Source: Malachius bipustulatus
Taxonomy: Eukaryota > Arthropoda > Insecta > Coleoptera > Melyridae
DNA length: 64,000 nucleotides
Direction of reading: 5' to 3'
Assembly: GCA_910589415.1 (NCBI GenBank)
Contig: OU342630.1
Span: 51,244,012-51,308,011, forward strand
Every line of letters starts with the position of its first letter. The stretch's first letter is position 1. The position numbers and the translations under genes were made by a program. Below are positions 1-10,164 of the stretch, piece by piece. Below the pieces are notes generated by a model. It was not told the DNA's origin, ran no database searches, and was given only the letters and a program-made list of their open reading frames with translations.

Positions 1-319
1 CTTCTACGGCAAGAATATCGGTGAGCAACTTGGGCGTGTGACATCAACTTTTGAGTGTATAGCCTGGAGTAGCTTTTGAGTGGCTTGTGAATCTTTCCTA
101 GACTGCAACAAATATGGCTCAGTGAGCCAATGTCTGAATTTCTGAAACACAAGTTCAAACTATGCAAGGTGTGTTGGAGATCTTCCATATTGAACCTTTA
201 TACTCTGAAAATCGTGGATGTGCCACTCTTTAAATTTTTCTAAAAACTATAAGACAATAAAATTAATAAAACGGCGTTTTTAGATATTTTTAAATTTTTT
301 GAAAAAATGAAAGTACTCT

Positions 320-1993
320 CTGTACACTGAGAGTTGTCCGTTGTCATGCCACACTGATTCTGACTAAACAATTTCATTTAATTCGATTTGAATCGTACAC
401 TTATTTCTAAGTCGAACCAGATGTGGTATCGCAGTTCGTGTCAGTGGCGTGTGTTGAGGAATAATGAATATCCTACAAATATATTATTTCGACAAGTTAT
501 TGACGAAGTAGAGCCTTGCAACTTTTTGATAACAAATATATATAATGCAAGTAAATAAGAATGATAATAATTATTATTGTTATCATCATGATTAGAAATA
601 TATCATGTCACCTACCTGCTGGTTGTCGTTTAAAAGAAAGAATAACACCTCCGTTTTCTTATTTGCAAGTAAAATATTCCAGCAATTTAACCACAAGACC
701 ACGTACTAGGGAGTTCAATCGTTTCCCAGGCAAAGCAAGGAAATAGATTTTTAGGCATTCGAGCAATAATTATAATAAGTTACTCATAGTTTATCACAGG
801 ACAATAACACAGGACACAGGTAGGTAATTCTGCTAATTTCGTATTAAAAACGTTTCAAATCACAATACAAACCTTTATTAGGGGTGTGTTTCTAAATAGC
901 CAACGCTGAGCAACAATGCCAACAAACCGTTTCTAAATTAACGTTGACTGACGTTGACTCAACGTCAGCAGTCAACTTTCTTGTTTCTAAATCACTGTTG
1001 AAGTGAACGTTGACTCAACGAAGTCAACGCTGGATTAACCTGTTGAGTTGTTGAGTTGGTACTCAACGACACGTGATCGTAAACTCGTGGACATTAGCAT
1101 TATAGCGTTTGAAGGTTAATGTAATTTGTGTTGATGAAAATAAAAATAAATTATGAGAAAACTGATTGAAAATGTCGCAAGAAGTTAAGAATAAGGTGTT
1201 TTCGGTTGCTTGTGTCAACATTCTATGTCGCAAGAAGTTAAGAATAAGGTGTTTTCGGTTGCTTGTGTCAACATTCTATCAACACTTAATTTATTGTTGA
1301 GCAGTAATCAGATGATATGAATATGATACTCTCGTCATCAGGAGGCCGTGCTCCATTTCATTTAATAATCTTTTGATTTTACTTCAGCTAAATATGTTCA
1401 TACGCTACTCAAGCACTCAACTCAAACAATAAAGAAAACCAAATCAAACAACAAAGGGTTTTTTAAAGAATAATAAAATACCATATACCAGCAATAAAAT
1501 TCAAATTAATTTTTTTTTGTTTAGGTAACTAATTAGGTAAATAGGTAACAAAATCGACTTCATTTTGTGATCAATATGTCAATGTCAACTGTAAGACGTC
1601 ATCCGTCATTTCAGTTTGTTTCTAAATAGCAGGTCAACAACTCAACTATCCAACTCAACAGCTCCACAGCTGACTGCTAACTTCGTTGACTTGTTGTCCA
1701 ACGTTGAGCAATTTAGAAACACACCCTAGTATATTTACCGCTGACACTGACAGTACTGATAGTAGCGACGACAATTTTATCGTAATATCGTATCAATCTA
1801 AGCGTACCAAGACGCGAGTCGATACTTCCGTCTCACTCTCGCTCATCTTTTTAGAATTGCTGACGATTCAAACGTATTTCTGACAATACGTCCCATTTTA
1901 ACTCGATTGACTATGCAATGCAATAGAAGGAGTAAGAAACATAACGAGATGATGTATCCTTAGTTATCACAACAGACAACTCTCAGTGTACAG
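320..1993. mobile_element. Probable DNA transposon with 25-bp inverted ends, interrupted by a second transposon
   Basis: A 25-bp stretch at 320-344 is repeated in inverted orientation at 1969-1993 with one mismatch (core CTGTACACTGAGAGTTGT). Between them lies the complete smaller element at 882-1726. Removing that nested copy leaves about 0.8 kb, a usual MITE size. I see no clear target duplication outside the inverted ends and no transposase ORF inside, so family and exact limits are uncertain. The remaining sequence (345-880 and 1730-1968) holds no gene that I recognise. Confidence 0.45.
882..1726. mobile_element. MITE with about 30-bp TIRs, PIF/Harbinger-like, 3-bp TSD
   Basis: The left end GGGTGTGTTTCTAAAT is mirrored at the right end, and similarity continues inward for about 30 bp. 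Both sides are flanked by TAG (879-881 and 1727-1729), a 3-bp duplication as expected of PIF/Harbinger-type elements, although those usually choose TWA. The motif GTTTCTAAAT recurs several times in the subterminal parts. A perfect 53-bp direct repeat occupies 1174-1226 and 1227-1279. It carries a short ATG reading frame of about 30 codons that may be a scrap of the parent element's coding region. Nonautonomous. Confidence 0.6.
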
Positions 1994-2006
1994 ACTTTAA
2001 GTAATG

Positions 2007-2108
2007 AGCGATTATGAAGCCATTATATTCACTAGATAATAATGATACCATGGGCTTTAGCGACGGAGTGGCATTCTCATTATTTAAGTGAATAGTGGCC
2101 ATAATAGC
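2007..2108. repeat. Short imperfect inverted repeat (about 100-bp foldback)
   Basis: The stretch containing TTCACTAGATAATAATGA near 2030 pairs with CTCATTATTTAAGTGAA near 2077-2093. The outer arms (ATTATGAAGCCA and TGGCCATAAT) also match, so the whole stretch could fold as one hairpin. It resembles a small palindromic MITE. The neighbouring 2.1-3.3 kb has no gene signal apart from being AT-rich. Confidence 0.35.
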
Positions 2109-3327
2109 GAATGTAATAACTATGCTTTTTCTACTCTTTATTTAAAAAAAAAACAAATTTTTATCAAAGTACTTTTTTATTTATTTTACTGCTTGGAACA
2201 ATAACTTCTAGTACCAACTGCGCACGCGTGGATTGAGAAATGTCAGTTCCTATTCACAGCTTTGCTATTATGTTTATCAAATTAACAGCTATTGATTGGT
2301 CCAGGAGCGGGAATTATGAATTATTTGCTATATAGTAGGATTAACTTTAAAAAGTCAGATGTGACGTCTTACTAACCGTCCGAATTAATATTTTTAATTT
2401 CACCAGAAAATGTCAAACAGTTAATTGTCAAGTTGTGAACGAGCGTAATTATTGAAGGAATCTTTCAAAAAATGAATTGAACCGCTTACGTCAGTTTGAG
2501 AGCCACTGACAACTACATAAAATTTATTCACGTAATGACATTCTATCCTCTGTGTTGTGCATTTAATTCTCATTCAAAACCAATATTGACGTATACTTAT
2601 TTATGCGGGATGGAGTGTTTAGACAAACTGGACGGTTACTATAAAAACACGTACATGAAACAAAATAAATCGAACTATCAAAAGGATGTGTATTCTTAAT
2701 CGATACGTATGACTTTTTAGACTTTATTGGACTATAGTAGCGGTGATTAGAATAATAATTCATCCAAAAAGCTTTAATAATTGGATTATTATTCAATAAA
2801 GGGTAGAATTTTTTTTTTAATTATCTTGAAATGCTGAGTTTGACAGATGAATTTTCTTATTATAATTTCGATCACATTGTATTCAAGCTACTGACTTTCT
2901 GCTTAGAAATTTGAGAATTTAAAATAAACAGTGTGCCAAACATTAATTTAGTAACTCATCAGTAATACCAAGTCACTTAACAATTTTCTATCTTTTAAAA
3001 TCCACAGGGTAATATTAAGGAATAAAATGTACGTGAAAATGTCAAATTCATATGCTGCTATCGTTTGCACAAACAAAGGTAAAAGTGGAGGACCCACGCC
3101 GCCTGCAGTTTTTCACATAACTAATAAACTTTTACATAAAACTTTGGTGAAATTTCATGTCAGCCTCTGTGGGCCACACGATTGATTTTTTAATTTTTTT
3201 TGAAAATTCACGTGCAGAACTGCAGAATCACAATGGACATAATTTAAAATTATTTTGTGTCCCATATGAAAAAGGCATATCAGATTTTTTCATTTTTTTC
3301 TAAATAAATATAATTTTCTCCTCGGGT

Positions 3328-3333
3328 TTTATT
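3328..3333 (-). terminator. Polyadenylation signal AATAAA of Rpap2
   Basis: Reads AATAAA on the minus strand, about 53 bases beyond the TAA stop codon at 3386-3388. Position and sequence fit the 3' end of the RPAP2 gene. Confidence 0.5.
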
Positions 3334-3385
3334 TTTTCTCATGCGACAATAAATAAAATAATATTAAAAATTCTTATAAATTATG

Positions 3386-6300
3386 TTATTTAAAATAGCA
3401 ATTGATTAAAGTATCTACATTAGTAACAATATTCAAAATTAAATCTACCAAATGTTGGTTGGACAGGTCTTTCATTGTAGAAGTATAATAGAGTAGTCCT
3501 TCACTAGATCCAAGAGCTTCCTCTATGTCGCTTCTTTTTATTGAGAGCCTGAAACGTAAAGAATGTCATCAAAAACCATTTAATCCAACGCAACAATAAT
3601 AAATTGAGAGTAACATACATTTTAAGTAATACTAGGGCGATGTACTGCATTGCTTGCGGCTTTAAAACCACATTGTCCGCTGTCAGCTTAAACGTTTTCA
3701 CTAAATCTTCAAGATCTCCAGTAATTTCTGAAGGAAATATGTTCAGAACGTTCAAAGCCCTTTCCATTCTGTAAAGAATATTTTCATTAAGTAATTAATA
3801 ACTATTCACCATTCTTTCAAAAATCATTAAGCTTACGTGGTTTTAAGAGAGCTCAAGAACACTTTTCTTCTTAAAGTAGTCTGATCTTTCATAGCTGTCA
3901 ACGGTAAAGTACTTGGACAGCTTTCTTCCGTCTCTTCTTTCTTCACAGGAAAATTCGTGTCTCCCGTTTCATATACCACACCACCATAAAACGATTTCAC
4001 CTTAATATTCAAAGCTTTGTTTTCTTCTTTCAATTTATTATAATCAGGCAGCGGTTGAAATCTTGAGCCATCTAGAACTCCATTATCAAATTTCTCATCG
4101 GCCATGTCCTGCAAATTGAGTCTCCTGCATATTTGCAAGTATCTCGACTTTTGTACTTGTTGCTCATCCGAAAGGTTCATATTTTCAAACAGTTCGTTGA
4201 ATCTGACATCGTTTAACTTATGCTTTACTTCATCAAAACCGTACAAGAAAATGTGGGTCTCGAGAGAACACCACTCATTGAAACATTTCTTCAGATAATT
4301 CTCTAGATCGTTCGAATTCTTATCTCTTTCAGATGATTTAATTTCATTGTGACTTCGTTCTGCAATTTTGTCTTCTATGTTATCATTTGATGCGGTAGTT
4401 CTCATTATATTTTCTCTCTCTCTTACTGGCTTCATTGGCAAGGGATCAATCATTTTAATTAACGGTTTTTTCGATGTTTTCTTAAATTTAGTTTTCAACA
4501 TTTGAATCCGCATCATCTTATCGTTTTGATCATTTTCTTTCACTTTAGATTTATTCTCTGATAATTTACTCTTGACTGCAACATTCTCATCATTTTTATT
4601 TTCTAATTCATCATTTTCCTCAATCACATCCATTTTGGTTGCTTCATACTTAGCTGCTTTAGTTACTTTACTTCCTCGATGATTATCCTCCTCTTTATAT
4701 ATTTCTTGATCCATCACATCCTCTAATAAAACTTCTGTAACTTCCGTGACTGATGTAAAAGTCTCTAAATCCGATTTAGCTAGTCCAGAACTGATTTCTT
4801 CTCCTGGTAGACCACTATCAAAAAATTTAAATTCACATATTTAATTTAAGCTACAACTTAGTTTGTACAAAAAATAAGTGCCTACCTTTCATCTGGTGGT
4901 AAAAGTTTAAAGTGCGACTTCAAGATATCTTCACACTTTCTAGACCATAGTGGACTTGTATCGATTTGATTTTTTATATAAGTACTAGCTTTGTAACATA
5001 AGTTGCTACAGTAATTCTAAAAAAAAACAAGAAAGAAAGATTGCTGTCAAAATTATAAGCCTCTCTATGCCACACTTAAAACAAGCACTTACTTTTCGTT
5101 CTGTTATATCATAAACTTTGTTCACTTTTCTAGAAACAAAGTAACGCTTTTCCGGCATTTTGGGTAGTTTTTTGCCACACACTGGATAGCCACATAATTT
5201 TGAAACGGACCGTTCTTCCACAATATCTTGATAATACTCCTGGTTTATGTAAGGAAGCTAAAATATATAGAACAAGTTATTATGTAGGTTTCTCTAATGG
5301 GTAATTATTATTCTTACACTTTTCAAAAAGAATTCCGGTCTCAGTTTCCCCTCTATCATAACTTCGACTATTTTCAAAGCCCTCTGTGAGCACTGCTGTT
5401 TTATATTTTCCAAGGTGGCAGTTTTCTTGCTAGAAAATAAACAATTTTTTAATAACAGCGTAATTTGCTGTAGGCATAATACAGAGCTTGAGCTTGAACT
5501 ACACAGAGTATTATAGTTCAGTACGATTTCAGGACTTAGGAATAGTTCAACCTCACTAGCAAGAGTAGGTCATATGAACTGATTCCTTCCTTAACTGCAC
5601 AATGCTAAAAATTTACTACCAATTGCCGGTAGACTAATTTTGGTTTAAAAAATGTAAATGGACCAATTTCTAGTTCAAAGCACGGTTGCCATTGTGTCAA
5701 TTACAGAATTACACACTAATTTCCGTGCGACAGTCAGAGAGACCAGAGTCCCGGGCAATCTAGCAAACACAACTTCTGGAAGTATAATGTAGAATTCTTG
5801 GTACCGAATTTTTGGTCATTATTTACATCTGCGGCTCCTACAGTTTCACTATGGAACTTATATAGGGGTGGAGAACATACCTATAGTAACACCAGGAAGG
5901 TATTCATTTGCTGGGCAAATGAAAGGGAAAGCCACAAAACGGTGTAAAAAAATGGTTTTGAGAGTGCGGAGGGAGTGCGGTCCTGACAAGAGGCACCGAT
6001 TAGATGCCGCGATCCCGGATAAAACCACTTCTCCATAATTGCCAAGCATTCTATTCTGTGTTAGAGGTTCACAGAGGCGGACTGAGCGATATATCCGCTT
6101 TCATTACGTGTTCAGTCCGCACAGGGATTGATGCAATGATTTTCGGATTATAAATTCAAAATAAATGCAAAATTCAAAATAAAAATCGTGGTACTGTTAT
6201 TTTCGAAGATTTTCCTTGCCCTGAAAGTGAAAAAAAAAAAATAGAAATTCGACCGTAGTGCCAAAGAGGCCTTAGTTGTGACCTTAATATTAGTTTGCCA

Positions 6301-6515
6301 TGGCTGTTTTTACTTTCTTACCCACCCAGCACCCCTATTTCGCTCCTCGGTCCCGAAAAAATTGATGAAACTTAGGAGCCGCGGATGTAAACAATTACCG
6401 AATTTTTTACCAGAGTGGGGTATAATAGTATTTGGCATATTACCCACCTGATATTTGGATCTTCTGGTTTAACATTCTTTGATATTTTAATGTAGTCATC
6501 TAGGGAATCTTGCAT
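3386..6515 (-). CDS. Rpap2: RPAP2/Rtr1-type RNA polymerase II CTD phosphatase (complete, 7 exons)
   Basis: Exons on the minus strand: 6448-6515, 5318-5429, 5093-5257, 4886-5016, 3837-4814, 3619-3768, 3386-3548. All junctions are GT-AG and the phases join to an open frame of 588 codons plus TAA, close to the size of animal RPAP2. Exons 3-4 hold the Rtr1 zinc module: KLCGYPVC then NYCSNLC, giving C82, C87, C118 and C122 (C-x4-C, C-x3-C). VNKVYDITERK lies between them and SPLWSRKCEDI follows. Exon 5 encodes a long charged, probably disordered linker. Exons 6-7 encode the conserved C-terminal part (LVKTFKLTADNVV, QYIALVLLKM). By family knowledge, RPAP2 removes phosphate from Ser5 of the Pol II CTD and helps Pol II assembly and import. 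The start ATG at 6515 is inferred from the exon's position and frame. Intron 1 contains a foldback repeat. Not part of the ABCB duplication. Confidence 0.9.
5802..6410. repeat. Foldback repeat inside Rpap2 intron 1
   Basis: About 47 bp at 5802-5848 (with ATTTACATCTGCGGCTCCTA) is matched imperfectly in inverted orientation at 6365-6410 (with TAGGAGCCGCGGATGTAAAC). This suggests a palindromic nonautonomous DNA element. I found no target duplication, and the true ends may lie further out. Intron sequence otherwise, with no ORF of interest. Confidence 0.4.
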
Positions 6516-8136
6516 GATAAGCAATGCTTAATATAACGTCAATCTATCACTTCAATCGTATTTCTGATAATTTTAGGTATATGATCTTTAGAATTATCTT
6601 CCCTTCCGTTCCAGTTTTAATTTTGACTCGAACGAATAAATAACGAAAATGAATCAATAGTCAATTTATTTCCTTCTCAGTTTTGGTTTTCGACTTCAAT
6701 CTTCAATTCTTCAATGGATTAATAATTAAAAAATTAGGTTAAAGTTTTGGTGAATAATGACGTAATAAAATCATATGTCATGCGTCATTCACTCTTTCTG
6801 AAATCTTACGGTTACCACCTTCGAATCAAAAACGTTAGGAAAGACTATCCCGTCCTAACAGATGCTATACCGACAGAAGTAGGGAACCTGCATTACCGAC
6901 ACTAACGCTTGCTAGGGTAGCGCATTCATTCGTTGACGTTATTTACTAAACACGGTTATGTTTGAATAGCTGGATGTCATATTACATTTGGTCACAGGCG
7001 TAGGTTATCAAGTGAAAAAAATCGAAGTTTGAAAATAAAACAAAATAATAACACGAATAGAATTCAAGGAATCCTCTTTCAGTGGGTATTAAAAACATAA
7101 TTACGGGTTTATAGAATCAAGAAGCTATAGACTTTAGTATTAGGTATAACTTTTATCTCGATATCTAACGTAGTTACTGATAAAAAGCGTCTTGATAGAC
7201 ACACGAACGGCAGCGTGATCTTAGTAGGTACCTTATTAATAAATATGGACCGCGCCTTCCCTATCTTAGCTTGAGGTCAGTTTTGGTTTGTTGATATTCT
7301 CTCTCGCACTCATATGCTGCTTCTGGCGGGGTAAGGGGAACGACGTAAAACGTAAACAAACAGAACGCAACGGCAGTGGCGCGCTCGAGTTCAGTTGTTA
7401 TAGGAAATGTAATAATTACATAAATTATAATAATGATCATAATATTCATAATATTATTATTTTATTTGCAGTTTTGTTACAAAAAACATAAATTATGGGA
7501 ATACTAATAGATATTAAATTAAGAAAATATACAGGGTTATTCACGGTATACGCCACGGAAGTTTATGACCGTGTCTCTGGATTTTTGGATTTTTTTATTT
7601 TTGGAGTGGATAGAGACCCGGCAGAGGTACGTTTTGAAATTATATTCATAATGTACAGGTGTCCAAAAAGCATGAAACATATCAAAGTTATGTTTTTTTA
7701 AATGGAATGCTGCTATGTTATTGCATTTTTAGATTGCCTGGGAAGAAAAAAGAAGATTGGCTTTTACAGTTGGTGTTTAAATTAAAAAGTTTGTGAGTTA
7801 TAAACAAGTGAAAATCGTCATTTTTGAAGTTCAAAGCCCTGTACAAGGAAAACGGCTCAAGATAGAGAAAAACGGCTTACATGTCCCTATTTTAACTTCG
7901 TTTGCTGTTAGACATGAGTCTGGGAGCGAGCAATTCATGTCTTGGCCTGATTATCTTGCATTTGGCGAAGAGTGATTCTCAAAAACTTATAGAAGGCTCA
8001 AATACGACCATCCTTGGAGTAGGGCTCACATGTTTGGAGCTCAGATTCTAAACATGAGATTACTTGATTCAATTGATACAATTGATTTACCCTACGATTT
8101 GCAAAAGGTATTGATATATTATACCTATATTCATAA
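6516..8136. other. Intergenic repeat-rich sequence, no gene seen
   Basis: The stretch upstream of Rpap2 would contain its promoter, but I see no clear TATA or Inr that I would defend. From about 7530 the sequence is made of fragments resembling the TACAGGGT-type MITEs found elsewhere in the window. The piece around 7855-7895 shares the block CTTACATGTCCCTATTTTAA with other palindromic elements. At about 7895-8030 there is a short block similar to 42780-42905; this is the leftmost similarity I can find between the two duplicated units. Confidence 0.5.
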
Positions 8137-8140
8137 AACT

Positions 8141-9550
8141 TGTGACGTTACATTAACGTCGCGACGCTATAAAGCGACGCCATAATAAAAGAAAATATTA
8201 TTCCCACGAAAGGCAGGAAGAAATCATTTAGGAATTATTCAAGTATTAAAATATTAAAATTCAAGTAGATAAATCGGCGACAACAAGATAAGGGAAGTTT
8301 TTTATGTTGGTATTAGTTGTTGTTTACAGAAAGTGCCTTTAGGAGGGAACGGAAAACAAGACACAATTCAGCGAGAAATATTAAAATATTAAATTCAAGC
8401 AAATAAATGCGCAGCCGGGAGGAAAACAAGATAAGAAGTTGTTGTTTACGTCCGGTGTCCGGTACCTATAGGTATAAAGGGACGGAAATTGAATGAACGG
8501 TAGCAGATTGCAGCTAGCCTTCCTAGAGAACTGATCTAGGATAGCCGGTCCGCCGTTTATATTTCAACCCCCTTGCCCAGAGGCCCCGAGTACTGATCGA
8601 GACTTCTCCTAGAGCGAAGAAGAAGAATTGATTCTTCCAAGCTCACGCCTTAACTTCCCCAAGAAGCCTGGGTATTGACCAGCAGGAGTCAAGTTGGACT
8701 AACGCGAGAGAGTAGAATTGATACTCTTTCGCCACCCCCCAAAGCTTATATCAGAGTTTCGAACGAAGACCCAGGTGACGTGAAGAATTGACTCGCGTCC
8801 CTGGTCCAATTATTCTGATTAAGCGAATTACCCCCCGTGGCTTCCTAACGCGCCGAAGTATTGACTCGACGTGTCAGCCAGGCACAGAAAAGGTCGACCT
8901 TCGATTGAGATGAGCGAGAATTGACCGTTACGTAATCGAAGACGAGCCCAGTCAATCATTTAATTTAATAGAAAAACCCGCCATCATTTCACGCGACTAG
9001 AATTTTTCCCCCCGATTTAATTTATTAAATCAATTAATATTTATTTAAATAGAAAGGGAATTCTCTATAAATTCAGATCGTCACAAATTTCATGTAAATA
9101 ATATTATAATCAAGAGTTTTATTCTGTTCGTTTCTCATTCTTTTTTCGACGGGATAAAATAATAGTAAAATGATTTAATCCGTTCTCGTCTTCATTGCCA
9201 TAGCTAACATTTTTATTTTCCAGTTAATCGATAAGATCGCAAAAACTCGTCCCACTCGACCCACTGCCACAGAGCCAGCAGTACCGGCAAGCAGTAGACG
9301 TGGCGCCGTTTTTTACTGGATGCTGGGCCGGGAAGTTATATACCGGACGTTCACGAAGCCTGAGCATAATAAATGATTATTTTTCATTTACCTACTACAT
9401 TTTATGAAGTTAATAAACTTACGTTTTATGTTTTTATATTGTGTATCATTTGTGTAAATCCATTCAAATATCCCGTCTGAAGGCATTTGTTAATTACCAA
9501 GTTAACCAAAAAAATTAAGACGTCCTCTCCAAAAAAGAAGAGACGTTACA
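8141..9550. mobile_element. Solo LTR (1.41 kb) with 4-bp TSD, private to unit 1
   Basis: Begins TGTGACGTTACA and ends GACGTTACA (TG...CA), flanked on both sides by AACT (8137-8140 and 9551-9554). The matching place in unit 2 (near 43060) lacks it, which fixes the limits. A possible TATA box (GGTATAAAGG, near 8472) lies in the first part. There is no internal coding region, so this is a solo LTR left by recombination, of a Ty3/gypsy- or BEL-like type to judge by the 4-bp duplication. Between 8522 and 8945 it holds a striking series of small hairpins, listed separately. Confidence 0.75.
8522..8945. repeat. Array of short stem-loops with a shared heptaloop G(A/T)A(T/C)TGA
   Basis: The heptamer occurs eight times: 8528, 8590, 8625, 8672, 8715, 8785, 8858 and 8918 (spacing 35-73 bp). 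In most cases it is the loop of a hairpin. Clear stems are CCTAGA/TCTAGG (8522-8540), GAAGAA/TTCTTC (around 8625), CTGG/CCAG (around 8672), AGAGTA/TACTCT (around 8715), GACGTGA/TCGCGTC with one G-U pair (around 8785), and CTTCGATT/AATCGAAG enclosing the last copy. The stems differ in sequence while the loop is kept. The array lies downstream of the possible TATA box, so it would be in the transcribed leader of the element. Confidence 0.6.
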
Positions 9551-10164
9551 AACTTTGAAAATATTTAAATTATGTACGTGGGTAACTACTTGAGAAACAA
9601 TACCGATAGCTAATTAGTTCATAACAGTATTTTAACTTTTAATAATCCTGTCTGGTGTACGGTTTACACCTAATTATTTTTAGTTGTTGGCGCATTATTT
9701 AGAAGGATACACGCTTCGAAGCGAAAAATAATCATGTAAGTACTTAAAATTCGAGAAAATCGGAGAAAAGTTTTTAATTTGTGATGTGATTTTTGTAATA
9801 GCCTTGGCTGTGGACTTTAAAATTGGATTTTTTTCATATTATGCATATTTTTTCATTGTTAAAGTCTACGACAACTTACGAAAATGATAACACAAAATAG
9901 AACTTTTTCCAGTTTTTCTCGAAAATGACTCAACAGAGTGAGAATGTAATTAGTGTAAATATCATTTTGAAAGTAGTTTATGCATGACAATTTCAAGCAC
10001 ACTGTAAAGGTACACATGAAAAGTTACGATACTTGTTAAGAACATGCAAACTAATTTCAGATATTTTGAGCCGTTTCCGCGATGTAAGTACTTATATGTC
10101 CTTTTATAATGAAAAATGACGATTTTCACTTGTTTATGATTCATAACCTACTCAATGTAAACTG

